A stretch of 64,000 nucleotides of DNA, from NCBI GenBank assembly GCA_013399875.1, contig VXAZ01006886.1, forward strand, positions 4,271,272-4,335,271, given 5' to 3'. Source of the stretch: Gymnorhina tibicen (Eukaryota; Chordata; Aves; Passeriformes; Artamidae). Below, piece after piece: positions 51,906 to 63,689 of the stretch. Under the pieces are notes generated by a model. That model saw nothing but the letters and a program-made list of their open reading frames with translations, made no database searches and was not told the DNA's origin. Both the position numbers and the translations under genes were made by a program. Each line of letters starts with the position of its first letter. The first letter of the stretch is position 1.

Positions 51906-54900
51906 TGTGAAAGCAATACTGGTTTTTCTGTTTTCTATAATGGGACACCAAATAATACTGAACAGTGAAGCTCTTTTGTCTTTATTTTACCTCATGAAAA
52001 AAAACAAACAGGAAGATCTTCAGGTTTACCCCCAAACCATTACTATTCATCAAAATACCAGCACAAGCACATCTTACACATTTCCCCTCTGTGAGCAGCT
52101 TTTGGCACTTGAATGTTAAAATGTTATCCCTCAGTATTTCAATGTTACAGCCTTACTGCAGCTGCTATGAGGGCAGCTGCCTTTCCTTCACAGTCAGGGG
52201 GTTTTTTCAGCTTCTCGACACTTAAAGTCATATAGGAGAAATGTGTATATATGTACAATGGAAGAAAGAGACAAGGATATCCAGGAGATCCTGGGAGCAC
52301 ATCCAGTAATGGTTATGTCTTTAAAAAAATTATTTTATTTCTGTTATCCTCTTATTTCAAAGGACAGTGAATACCAGTGGATTCACACTCACCCTGTGTT
52401 TGTGTTACAGATAGAAGCATTATGGCATAACATGTAGCAAGCCAAGGTAATGCTGGAAATCTGGCCAAGTCCAGCTGAATTTGAGTTCTTTAAATTGCCT
52501 TGGGTCCCAGAGGAGAGGTTAAATCAGAACGTTGTTTATCTCAGCTTGGTACAGAGAGTTAAGCAGTGAAGCAGACAGAGCATTCTGCTTTGGAAAGAAG
52601 CCATATATTCCAGTAACTAATGAAAACCAAAGAGGGCAGGGGTAAAAGTAGCAATTAGGACATGGGAAAATGTGTGGCTCATTTCAGAGTGCAAGGCTTC
52701 ATTTGTACCTAGTTCAGTGCTGCAAGCTCGGTGCAAATTTCACTGTATAGTAACAAACCCAAACATTTGCCTTACCTGAATTTGTGATCGTATTCTTAAC
52801 ACCATATACATTTTAATTGAACACCTCCATAAAATGTGCAAGGATCCTTGGTAAAAACAGGCCCAAGCAATTACCTCACAATTCTTTTTTGGTTTTGTAG
52901 AAGTAAAAGAAGGGTCTTCTCCCAACCCAGGAGGTCTTTCAGCACTCCCCAGCACTGCAAACTCACACTTCTTGTAAGGTATACTCACTTCAGAAACCAA
53001 GAAGCGCCTGATGAGTAATGAGCAGGATTTTCTCAAAGCTTCTAGGTGGGACTGTTGGAGCCACAATCTGCCTGCCTCATCAAAGAGCCTTTCTAGTGAG
53101 CAGCATGCTTATGGTGATAGCTCAGTGAAACACAGCTGGTGACTGAGTAGTGTTTCGCTGGGGCACTCATTTGCATCCAATTTGCCATGCTGTCTGTCTC
53201 TCTAGGTGTCTAATGATCACTTGGCACACTGGGCCCAGCAGCCACTGAAGAACTGGGACAATAATCTTCTTTATCTAAGGAGGTAGGTAGAAATAGGATT
53301 AATACAAGTCCTCCTCAGCAGTAATTAGTGGTATCAGCTCTTATGCTGCCTGGGCCTGATCCATTATTTGCTTACTGTTAACAAGGGGCAAGAGGAAGGT
53401 GGCTTGCATGTGAAGGGCGGCTCCCGTAACCTTTGTTTGATGCAGTGATACCAGACTGAATTACTGCATTAGGTAGATAAGTCATTTAACAGATACAGAC
53501 CTTCATGGCAATATAACATTCCCAGGAGCCAGCTCCATGTATTTACAATCTTAAATCCGAAGGAATTCTTGCAATTACAAAATAGTTGAGGCAGGTTTTC
53601 AGTTCAGACTGTTGAACTGCTATGGTGCTGTAGCAGCTCCTGGATTTACAGCAGTGTAGGCATTTCTGAATCGTAACCAACAGAACTGACCTCCTCTTGT
53701 GCTGTGCTTGGTTGCCGGCTGGGGTGAAACCACGCCAGCTGTGAATGTGGGAATTGTTCTTTCCAGGAGCTTTAGATCATTAATAATAAATGCTTTGATA
53801 TCTTGCAAGAAAAGCTTAATGGGACTGCAGTAACACATCCTACTGTGGTGTCATGTTCTTAGTGTTACTGCTCCTCTAGTGAATATCACAATCATTTTGT
53901 GATTAAAATAATTTTGTGACAAAAAATTAATTTTGCATAAAATTAACAAGAGCACATTTGGAGAAGGCTGGCATTGTACCTGGATCTCAGTAAACACTGG
54001 GAGCTGTAATAAACAAACACCTGTCAAGCTCATAGAGACAAACTCTCTAGTTTGCATTTTACCAATCCCTTGTATTGGTGACTACAGCTAACTAGAGATG
54101 AAGTTCAGCTCCTACTGAAAGCAGTGGGATTTAAAGAGGGAGGTACTGACAAGATCTAGAGTGATATATGTATACCTATAGAGAGTTATATGTATATTTC
54201 TGATTTAAAAACATAAATTTTGCATCTCAGCAAAGCAGGACTTGTTCTTCAAGAATACTGGGCATGGGAAACTTCATCTACAATCCTTTTGAGTCTGTCT
54301 GTTTTTCTGGCTGATCTTTCTTGGCTTTAAGTCATTGGTTTTCTGGTTTATATTCCAATACCACTGAGGTTTCACAGTTTACACCTGAGTGAGTGTCTGT
54401 CTTTCCTAAGCAAACCTGCAGGTAGATGTGTGTCATGGCTGGCTCAGGTAACCCAATACCTTTGTACCTGACTAAACCTGAAAGGACTGGATAAATGTTG
54501 CATTCTCAAAGTCCGGCAAGTACTTCACTCCTTGACTGTTGAATTCAGACAGGCAATAAATGGGAAAAGCCGACAGTGAAAAATCAGTCTATGACATGAG
54601 CAGAGGAGTTATATACCTCAGAGATATTTTTTATGCTATTTAAAATTAGGAAAACCTTGATATTAGTCAGTAGATACTGTGCCATCCTTTCACCAGAGAG
54701 ACTGCAGCACTTCTCAGAGAATTAACTACTTTGGAAGGAGAGATCTGCTTGCTGAGAACCTTGAAATGAGCATCTCTGAAAACCAACAGCTCTATTTCTG
54801 AAGGCCTAAATCTGGCTTAGGGGAATATTTGTAATAATTTTGGTATGACATCCAAGAGAAACTTCATGCTTTTTTCCACATCCCACAAATACAAGGGAGA

Positions 54901-57900
54901 TATTTGTCAAGCTGTGAAAGTTGCCAATACAGAAACAAAAGGGCAAAGCCTTTTTTTTGGTGCTCAAAAAGTACTTGGCTTCGAAGTTGCACTGATAGAA
55001 AAAGTTTATCTAATTATAGATCCTGGTATGAACTGATACAACAGGCTGCCCACTCTCTGCCATCTGGAATGTTAATGGGAGATACAATAAACTGCAGGGT
55101 GGTAATTCTTTCAGCTAATGTCCAATAAAAAGGGCATTTGGCCTCATGGCAAATCAGACTCCTAATTTTAGTCTGAGATTTCTTGACTGAGAAAGCTCTG
55201 TTGCTATTACAAGTCACATGGAATCCTAACACTATTTACAGCAATCATCTTTTCAATTCCTGAGCAGGAATACATAATATTAACAGGGTTGGTTGGGAAT
55301 GGATCATAAGGGCAATGATCTTGCAAATACTACTCATGTGCTGTGTCTTGGAACAAAAACCTGGGAGAGCATGATCTCTTTTTCCATTGCTCTGAGATGT
55401 GCATGAGTGCTGGCTGGATGTGATGGCATTTGGTACCCAATCTGTCTTCCCTGAGGCTACCCAACACTGAGAGCAGAGGCACAGAGACATTTCTTAAAAT
55501 AATAGGCTTAGCTGATGTGAAACCCATATAATGGCTTCTATAATTATTGAGTAGTCAGTGCAGCAAGCTAAGATGGGAAATGGCTCAGAGGCTGTCCTGC
55601 AGAAGACAAAAAGCCAGGGGAATGTGGTTGGGATTGTTTCAGTGGTGCATTGCTAAGCCATTGAGATCCAAATGTCCCTCAGTTGTTGGTGAAGCGAAGA
55701 GCATGCTCCACAGCCAAACTGCTTGTAGGACAGACTTCTACACTGGTGAGGCTGCATGAAATACCTGGGATTACTGGGCCACAACTGGAGAAATGCTGCT
55801 CACACTACAACCAGCCTGTGGAAATGTGCAATTTGCAACCAAAGGGACTGCAGATAAATTCTGTGACAACTCCAAATGGCATTTAAATCCACCTCCCAAA
55901 GTTAATTTGCTGAAATGGGGAAAGCAGGTGAAATAAAGAGGATGATGAAAGAGAACAAAATCAAATCAATTAAAAAATAATTGCAGATTTTTTAGTGAAA
56001 TGTGCTGTGATAAACATATCCATGTGAAAATTTTCATGTCCAGGAAGTCCTGTAGATGTACAAGCCAGTGCAGGATTTTCAGGCAGTGTGACATCCAGAC
56101 ATCCAAGTATGACTTTCCCTTGCCTGATCATGTTATAGTCATGAGCCTTTAGTATAGACTCTCCATAGAGTTGGAAATCTTAAAGAAGGAAAGGTTTTGT
56201 TCTTCAATTTTCTTTCACAAACTTACAAAATCCTAGCACCTTATTTACAGGGAGGGCAAAGGAACAGAAGTGTTCTTGGTTGTAATCAGTGTCAGCAGAA
56301 GTAATGCACTTCTGTGTGTTTCTGGTTTTTCTAGTTCAAGTGTGATGTCTCCTGGGAAGTGAGCAAGCGTGCAGTCACTCTCGAAACAGCAACAGAACTG
56401 GGTCAGCAATGACAGAGAGAATGCCTCTCACGCAGGGCAGCTGTAATTAGACTTGAAAACTTCATGTTCAGTCACACCAATGCAGGGTAAAGTAATAGCT
56501 ACAGAAAGAAACTTGACTAAAATATCACGTTTGTCATTTGAGCTGGGTTTTTCTCTTCTTTGTAATATAATACGTTTGTTTATATTCCCAAGTCAACAGA
56601 GTTCAGGGTATGATGGAAAGCAGGAACATCTCATCTGCTTGCTTTGGTTTGTCTTGTGGCATCCTAGTTTGTAGATGAGAAGTTTAAGAATAGCAGCTGT
56701 GCAGCATTTCTAATCTTACCCAAGGGTTTTTGCATATTTCTGTCCCATCAGGGTTCTTATCATGATGAGGCATGGGGTGGTTTAGTCATGTTTTAACAGT
56801 GAAATCACAGTAACTGAGGCTTAGGGTGTAGGCAGCCCTTCGTACTTGGTCAGTGTCGCACTGTTAAGGAGCCTAAGAGTCCCGAATGCTGATGCCATTC
56901 CTCTTCACTCACAGTGTTGCTCCTGACACTCGGGAGCTCTCGGCAGCGAGAGTCTGTGTGAATTGTGGGCACTAGCATCACCTGTATCAATGGGATTAAC
57001 AGGTTCCTGTCTGAGTGGCATCCTGCCCGCTGAGGCAGTGTGTGCAGGACAGCCTTTCTGCACATCACCAGGCTCTCCAGGTATTTGGGGTCAGACCCAG
57101 GTCAGATGGCATGTGTTTGACCCACTACAGTGCAGACGGTAAGAGCTCTTGATTTGAAGAGCTGATGTAGTTCACACAAGGTCACTCTGCAATGTATTTC
57201 CTCTTAACCCAACCTGATTACTCTACTTGACCTTCCATAGTTCACAGAAAAGGCTTTGAATATTCATTTCCATAGGCAATTTTTCCAAAGGAGGCACCAA
57301 GATTCAGGTCTCCATGTTTAAAAATCTGTCCTTAAATTTCACAAAGGAGGTTGCTTTTTGGCATCATCCTATTTGAACTTGTTTTCCTCCTTTGTGAAGT
57401 TAGAAAAAAACAGCTGCAGTGGCCACATGAATCTGTAGTGTGTTCCAGTTATCTCAATATCCTGTCCAGGCAAAGGCATAAAAATATGGCAAACATCTTG
57501 TGAAGCTTCTCCTGAGCTTTCTGTCTACTGTCAACAATTTAAAGCTCAGGCTCCTCTTCAGTCAGAGAGGCCTTTTAAATAGGGTTGTTGTTAAATGTAG
57601 GGCTGGTTGTCAAGAGCTGGACTGGCAATAGCTTTCGATTGCCTTTGGCCTAGGATGTTTGTTTTGAGAAGCAGAGCTGGGGGAAGGCTATTGGGTTGGC
57701 GAGCTGCTGAAGAAAGGGGCATGGGATACTGAATCCCTAACTTCCTATCCTGGCTTTGTCTCTTTTAATGTCAAAAGCAGATCATATGTCTCTGAGCTCC
57801 TTTTCTCTGTGTCAAAAGGGAACTACTGATCTAGGGTGGAATGAAGCACGGTGTGAAGATGTTTGATATGTTAAAGAATGTTTTCAGTTCAGAAATAAAT

Positions 57901-58429
57901 TTGTGGGATTCATAGTCCCTCCCTTCTGCCTTCCCTCTACATTATTATTCTTCTAAGTAATCTAATCTTTTAGGAAATAAAACTTATCTCCATATTCCTC
58001 CAATGGGCATGAACAGCAGTTTCCACTAAAGGAAAATCCTTAAAAATGTATGATGTTGCTGAAACTTCACAATATCTTAGTATTATCTAATAATATCAGT
58101 GTATTTCACTGATAGTTTTGTCCAGCTCTAATAAAGAGCTTTTAAGAGTTCTGCTTCACAGGATTTCAGACAAAAATCTTGTGACTACAACACAACTGTA
58201 CACTGGAGTGTTTTGAGCAAAGCTATTATTAAGGCACTCTGGTATTTTAAATTTCGCGTAGTTTTTTGGGGTGTTTACCTTCACTTCTTTTTTCATTTAG
58301 CTTACTACCTTCAAGTCAGCTGACCCCATGAAAACAGAGGACACTGAAAATTTTAAGCAGCAGAAAGTTATGCCCATGGGGTAAAGTTTAGGGTTCTCTT
58401 ATGAAAATAACCAAAATCTGTGCAATAAC
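51906..58429. other. Unique non-coding sequence without a supported gene
   Basis: No recognised exon or repeat in 6.5 kb apart from a short inverted repeat at 57338-57398. The open frame at 52740-53066 (108 codons, minus) and others nearby match nothing known. Confidence 0.55.
57338..57398. repeat. 13-bp perfect inverted repeat
   Basis: TTCACAAAGGAGG (57338-57350) is the exact reverse complement of CCTCCTTTGTGAA (57386-57398), with a 35-nt spacer. A T-G wobble and an A-T pair extend the stem by two. It could form a short hairpin; no factor or RNA family is implied. Confidence 0.8.
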
Positions 58430-58520
58430 AGAATCACAGAATAAGCTGAGTTGGAAGGGACCCTCAAGGATCATCAGGTCCAACTCCTGGCCCTGCATAG
58501 CACCATCCCCCAGTCACATT
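58430..58520 (-). mobile_element. CR1 LINE 3' end, reverse orientation
   Basis: AGAATCACAGAATA at 58430 is the reverse complement of the CR1 3'-terminal ATTCTGTG ATTCT repeat. It is followed by GAGTTGGAAGGGACCCTCAAGGATCATCAGGTCCAACTCCTGGCCCTGCA, the standard 3' untranslated block of bird CR1. The copy is severely 5'-truncated, as is usual for CR1 (about 90 bp recognisable), and has no coding part. It is the clearest sign that the window is avian. Sequence beyond about 58520 is not recognisably CR1. Confidence 0.88.
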
Positions 58521-59983
58521 AATCTCTGTACAGTAAATCTTATTGCTAAAAATGGGTCTGAGACTCTCCAGATTAATTTTAACCTAAATCCTCCTTTAAT
58601 AAATTGCTGGGACTATACTTTTTAAACCTCTTAAAGTTCAAGTCTTTGAAAAATGCAAAAGCTGTTAAGTATTTCAGCATTCCACCTCTACCTAAGCTTG
58701 TTGTGTGACCAAGACTTTACAGGAAAAGCCAGTATGTTCCTGTTAAAGGCCATGGTGAGGCAGTGGGCAGGTATAAATAAATCTGTGAGATTCTCCATTG
58801 TTGCTCAGGAATAAGTTTTTTGCCAAATGAATTTTTTAATGTTACTGTTATTACAAAGTTGATCAGTGCTTCTGACACAACTAATGGAGTTGGCTGGTTC
58901 ATTGAGAAAGGGTATCTCAGAACCGTGATCCGCTTGGCCTATGTAGGGATTTGCTGCAGAGAACCATTTGCTTCTCCCTGATTACAGGATGGGGTGCACA
59001 GAGCCCTCAGGTCTCTTTGGCTGGGATACAGCAGACACACACAAAAACATGAAAAAAGGCTAAAAATTATTTCTGAGCACCATACATATTCACAAACATG
59101 CAGGGCAACGAAGACATCTTCTTCCTCATCATCTTTTCTGCAACACACACTTATAAGTTGCAGTGTTTCCAGTTGTACCTCCTATGTTATTCATGAAAAA
59201 AGCTGCAAAATTGAGGCAGCTGCAGACTCCATCCCAAGAACAAATTGCTCATACAAAGGTCCTTCTACAGTTGTGCCGCTCTTCCATGCTGTGGGACTGC
59301 TGTCTGTAAGCAGCTATTGAAATAGTGCCTGTTTAGAACAGGTCGGTGGGGTCTGGCACGGGAGGATGCCATTCTTTGGCATGAGTGCTGGACATGGAAG
59401 AACAGAGAGCTGCCAGCCTGTGCCTGTGAAGGCAGACACAGGTCAGCCTTCACTGCTCATTCACTGCTCATTGCTGCTCTGGTCCTGCACACTCTCCACA
59501 TATGTCTTGCTGACATGGGGGGATTGTTTTGCTGTGAAGATTGTGCTGTTAATTATTGCAAGCAATGTGTGTAAAACCATTAAACCTGGGGTTTGTGTTT
59601 GATTTCCAGTAAATAGTTGACAAGCTTTTGTTTTAGGGCATTCAACAAAAACTTCCTAGCAGGGGAGACAGTCTTTTCATATCATCTTCTTATTTCCTTC
59701 CCATTTAATTTTCTCTTTTACTTGCCTGCCCCTACCCTTGCTGCCTGCATGGGAGGAGCACTGTATTTCCTGCCCTGTCAGACAACCTGGGCTGGAAGGC
59801 AGGAGCCTTTTGGGTGGCAAGTTTAGAGGCAGTGGGAATTCCAGTGGAATCTATGCAGCTGTGACATTGAAGACTGGGGAGTTCCCATTGCATCTTGCTG
59901 GCAGTTTTAAATCCTGCATGTTGCTGGAACTGTGAAATCTCTCAGGTTCCTCATGTCAGTGGCTGATTGTGAGATTTGGCTGA
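58521..59983. other. Unique non-coding sequence between CR1 and the gag-like frame
   Basis: No LTR, primer-binding site or other retroelement part was recognised upstream of the gag-like frame. Small open frames at 58994-59320, 59366-59602 and 59617-59935 match nothing known. A 12-bp word (TCACTGCTCATT) is tandemly doubled near 59448-59472. Confidence 0.5.
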
Positions 59984-60688
59984 TACAGACGACTGAAACC
60001 TGAGGGTTCTCAGAGGACTTCTTTCACTTTGGATGTGAAAGTCAGAGGATTTTTTACGACCTTGATTTCAGCTACCTCCTTTGAAGAAACGATGAAGAAG
60101 ATTTCAGGGCATGTTAAGCCCAGGCAGAGTGTGGTTTTACAGAGGTTCCAGTTCAGGCAGTGGGAACATATGCCGGGTGAAACTCTTAGAACCTCTGCTT
60201 CGGCACTACAAGAATTGGCATCAGTCTGTGCTTTTGGCTGTTGGCAGGAAGAGCTGATCCTGGATCAGCTAATTGACAAAGCAGCAGACCGGCAAGTTCG
60301 GGAGAAGCTCTTGATGAAACTTGATACCTTGACTCTGGCCCAGGCAGTGGAGCTGGGATCACAGATGGAGAGAGTGTTGCAGAAAAATTGCCCTGGGTTT
60401 ATTTCAGTTCTGACAAAGCAGTGGGAAAACTGCAGCAGCACTAGTAAAATTTGGAAGATAAGAAATTATAATTGCTGTAATCAGTGGTACTGCTGGAGAC
60501 AGAGAAAACCTCCTGCCCTCACAACAAAATATGAGCAAGAGAAGCAAAATCAGTTCATCCCGTTTTGTCACAGACCAATGTTATCTGCACCAGTTACGAG
60601 GAGACAGCACTTGAGCTGGCAAGTGAGATGTCCTGCCACTTTAAATACAATCCCCAGGAGAGTCAGGAACATCCAGGTAGGCTGCTGA
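59984..60688 (+). CDS. Ty3/Gypsy gag (capsid)-derived open frame, possible domesticated exon
   Basis: The frame is open from just after a TGA at 59981-59983 to the TGA at 60686-60688, 234 codons, by far the longest in the window. The first ATG is at 60092, so an exon entering from upstream or an unconventional start must be considered. From about residue 28, the stretch SATSFEETMKKISGHVKP, then a RFQFRQ...PGE segment, ALQELASVC.FG, EELILDQLI, VREKLL and LTLAQAVELGSQME follow the order and spacing of the Retrotrans_gag capsid region in Metaviridae proteins annotated K02A2.6-like. In that family gag binds RNA and assembles particles, and a CCHC zinc knuckle follows. Here the Cys- and His-containing tail (from about 60430) has no C-X2-C-X4-H-X4-C, and no protease, reverse transcriptase, integrase or LTR is visible nearby. 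The family assignment is by eye. It may be a decayed solitary remnant or a host gene exon; the intact frame favours recent insertion or selection. Confidence 0.6.
   Translation, partial: YRRLKPEGSQRTSFTLDVKVRGFFTTLISATSFEETMKKISGHVKPRQSVVLQRFQFRQWEHMPGETLRTSASALQELASVCAFGCWQEELILDQLIDKAADRQVREKLLMKLDTLTLAQAVELGSQMERVLQKNCPGFISVLTKQWENCSSTSKIWKIRNYNCCNQWYCWRQRKPPALTTKYEQEKQNQFIPFCHRPMLSAPVTRRQHLSWQVRCPATLNTIPRRVRNIQVGC
60674..60682 (+). other. Candidate splice donor at the end of the gag-like frame
   Basis: CAG|GTAGGC with the GT at 60677-60678. It matches the vertebrate donor consensus at the exon side, +1 to +3 and +5. The reading frame survives to this point and is closed by TGA only four codons later, as expected at a real exon end. 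Possible acceptors upstream include ATACAG at 59984-59989 and CTCTCAG at 59939-59945, neither with a strong pyrimidine tract. Confidence 0.35.
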
Positions 60689-63339
60689 TCACCAAGTGCC
60701 TGGGAAAGAGTGATAGAAAACTGGACACGGGCACCTGGGGCCTGACCATTCAAACTGGGTCTATTGTTAGTGCAGAATCCTAACTCTCAGCTAAGTTGCA
60801 GTGCTCCATGTTATACTGCAGTACTTGAACACTTAAGTGGAAAACTTTCCTCTCTGGAATGAAGGTGTGATATGCTTGACTTTTGTTTTTTCACTTTTGC
60901 AAGACTTAAATCTTGCATGAAGGCTTTCAGTGAGCTGTTGACAATTGTATGAGCAGTGTCTGCACTGGGTTTGCTGTATTGATGTGTTGGCTGGAGCCTT
61001 CTGCTAAAGCACCTGGCAGAGAAGTAATGTTATAAATGGAGTTTTCAGATTGGTACTAAAGGAGGCTGTCTACTGCCTGAAGAAAACCTTCCTAGTCCTT
61101 TACAACACATAGGAATAGAACTCACTTCTGTAAGAGCTTAGATTTGTAGAAACCTCCATTGCTCCATAGTCATTTTTTGAAATGGTTGTGTAATGGAGCA
61201 TCACATTTATACAGATATCTGTAAGTAAAGATCATAAAGAATGACAAATAAGAAGGGGACAGGCCAGTGGGCATCATAGAGTTGTGTCTATATCTGAGGT
61301 ACCTGTCAAATAGGATTCAGTCAAAGAAGTTCTGCTGTAACATCTTTCTCTCTACACTATTCTGCTCTACTTTAGTCTAAACTTCCTACTCCTATATAGT
61401 GGCAGAGGAAAGCAGGATCAGTTCCTATTTCTCTTTTTTCCTTTTTTTTTTTTTTTATGTGTACATGTTTGCCTTGGTTGGTTGGTTTTCTTTCTTTCTT
61501 CTTCATTAAAGAAATGATTTCAGCATCTTTGGTTCTGATAATCACTCTCTAATTGATTTCTCCCTGGTAGTTCAGTGGAACTAACCATTTGTGTAAGATA
61601 ATGTAACAGGGTTAGGAAGAAAGGAAACAATGACAAGGAAACTTGATAGAGCCAGATCCAGTAAAAGGACAAATGTTAGCAGAAATGACAGTAAAATAAG
61701 AGAACAAAAAGCACAGTCGATGTGGAATTAGGCTCTTTTCAAAGAAGGTGATCATCTCAGGGCTGCACAGAAGCAAGATGAAGTAGTTCCTCTCTAAAAG
61801 ACTAAGAGGAAATGCGGCTTGTGAATGGTTTGATGACATTTCTCCCAGTGCTTCTTACTTTGTCCTTGCCATGAGCTGAACAGACAAACTGCATCCCCTC
61901 ACAGCTGCCCTGCCTTCCCTAAGGCAATTATTTGTGATTAGCTACCATAATGTAATTAAATGTTTAGGTTGTCCTGAACAATTGAATATTGTACTTCTAA
62001 TGCCTGTTATTAGTACTATTCCTGACAGGTAATGAAAACATTATTGAGGCTAAAAATGTCTGGTACTCTTTGTGTATTCAGCATTGAAGCGAGTGAAAAG
62101 GCTGGCTGAAGGGAAATGAGCTGTAGTGAGAAGTACTCTGACCTGAGGCAGTGCCAGCAGGATCTTCAAAGACTCGAAAATGTATGATTTGCATCTTTTT
62201 GTTTCCTTTTAAATGTCACTTGATCTTTGTGGTTAAGAGCGAAACTGAGCTCTGTTTTGTTAAGCAAAGTTTACGGCTTTTTGGATGTTCATGCAGGTCT
62301 GTGTGCCATTTTTCTTGAACTGACCTTAAGAGCGTATGAAATGAGACACAACTTTTGCAAGATTTTTTTCTGATCTTGTGATGGTTTTAAGTCAGTGCTT
62401 TGCCAAGCAAAATCCTTAGGTAGGAGGCTATAGTTACTGTATTCCTGATTCTACTGAAAGTAGTGCTGAAAGCTGGATTCTGGCTTAAAAGGCATATTTC
62501 TCTGATCTGATAAGCTTTCAGATCTTTCTGTGCATTCAAGTTGGCACTGGCTAGGTGAAGAATTGTGGTGTGGATTGAGTGACTGGATCTTGCTCACATC
62601 TCAGTCTGCATTCCTTGCCACGTGAAGTAATTTGCTAATACCTGGGGAGATGCACAGGGCAGTTTGGGAGCCCGGGAACAGCCAAGGAATGAATGACTTG
62701 GTATAACCATACCCACTCCTGCCTTCTGCTCATGATCTTGCTGCCCTGGATTTTCTCCTTTCTGCACATTGCCAAGTTGGAGAAACTGTGTGTCACAATT
62801 TATTAGAGCTTGTCTCAAATCTTCCAGCCCTCTCTAACCTTACAGTGTGGGAAGCCAGGTCCTTCCCACCAAACCAATGAATGACATGCTCTTGTAGTTA
62901 ACACTTTTCAGGGGCAGCAGTTTCTGCTCCTTCTGTTTCAAAAAAATAAATCGCTGCTTCATTGATAAAGTGTAGGGAAGCCAAAATGAACACTTCCTGC
63001 AATCCTAGAATCTCCCTTGGTGGTACAGAGGTACGACAGGCCAAGGAGCAGTTCCTCCCTCCTGAAGAACTAAATGGACATAATTTGTGTTTCTGGTTAG
63101 GGATATACAATGCTTTCTGTCAGTGGAAGAATCTCCACCATAATATACATTTTCCACGACACAGAGGCGCAACTCGGAGTGTAGGGCAGATGTGTCTGGG
63201 TGGATTGTGCCAAAGGACTTAGGATATGGACAATTTCTGCCCTTTGGGTGCCTTTTTTATCATACTGCAGTTTTGAGCCTTGAAATAAACAGCTTTAGTT
63301 GTAAGGACTGGGTGGTATGTGCCATTTTGCACTGTGAGG
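60689..63339. other. Unique non-coding sequence downstream of the gag-like frame
   Basis: No pol-type coding sequence follows. A second frame (60565-60783) overlaps the end of the gag-like frame in a different phase and has no zinc knuckle. A T15 run lies at 61442-61456, followed by GGTTGGTTGG and a TTTC-rich tail. The 61910-62060 segment is dense in homeodomain- and SOX-type words. Confidence 0.5.
61978..61992. promoter_or_regulatory. Inverted pair of SOX-type motifs
   Basis: ACAAT-TGAAT-ATTGT: two SOX core sites facing each other with a 5-bp spacer, within a patch that also has ATTATTTGTGATTAG and TGTAATTAAATG. Known dimeric SOXE sites have a similar layout, usually with 3-4 bp spacing. 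This is sequence resemblance only. Confidence 0.3.
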
Positions 63340-63420
63340 TTTTCTCTAGGCTAAGCAACAGGTGTTATTCAGTCTTTTCTCATGTCATGTTTTCTAGACC
63401 TCTCCTCTCATCAGTGGACA
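63340..63420 (-). mobile_element. Old CR1-type LINE fragment, reverse orientation
   Basis: TTCTCTAGGCTAAGCAACA, then TTCAGTCTTTTCTCATGTCA and TGTTTTCTAGACCTCT, follow the interior of the CR1 3' region read in reverse (CTCTCCAGGCTAAACA...TTCAGTCTTTCCTCATATGTCATGTTTTCTAGACC). It is diverged and short; the flanks are not recognisable. Confidence 0.45.
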
Positions 63421-63689
63421 TTCTTGGGCCCTTTCTGAGCTCTGCACCTGATACATGCATGTGGGTTGCTTGCAAATCTGGATTGCTGCAGGAGTTCCTT
63501 GCTCGTGACTGCTCTTTCACGTCACGTCTGTTACAATAGTGTATCCCTCCCTGGCCTCTGTACTGCGGTGGAACAGATTAATAAGCATGTACAAGACACT
63601 AACTACTGAATTAGAAGGTTACAAGGAGCCAAAAAAAGATCTTCTCATCTGTCCTACCACTGAAGTTCCCCTCTACCTGTGTCATTCCA
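63421..63689. other. Spacer between two CR1 fragments, nothing recognised
   Basis: No recognisable element. It may contain unidentifiable parts of the neighbouring CR1 copies. Confidence 0.4.

Noticed and set aside
58401..58625. 74-codon plus-strand open frame
   Set aside because: Runs through the reverse-oriented CR1 3' end; not a gene.
60565..60783. Second-phase frame overlapping the end of the gag-like frame, considered as a frameshifted gag tail
   Set aside because: It lacks a zinc knuckle or protease motif, so there is no reason to join it to the first frame.
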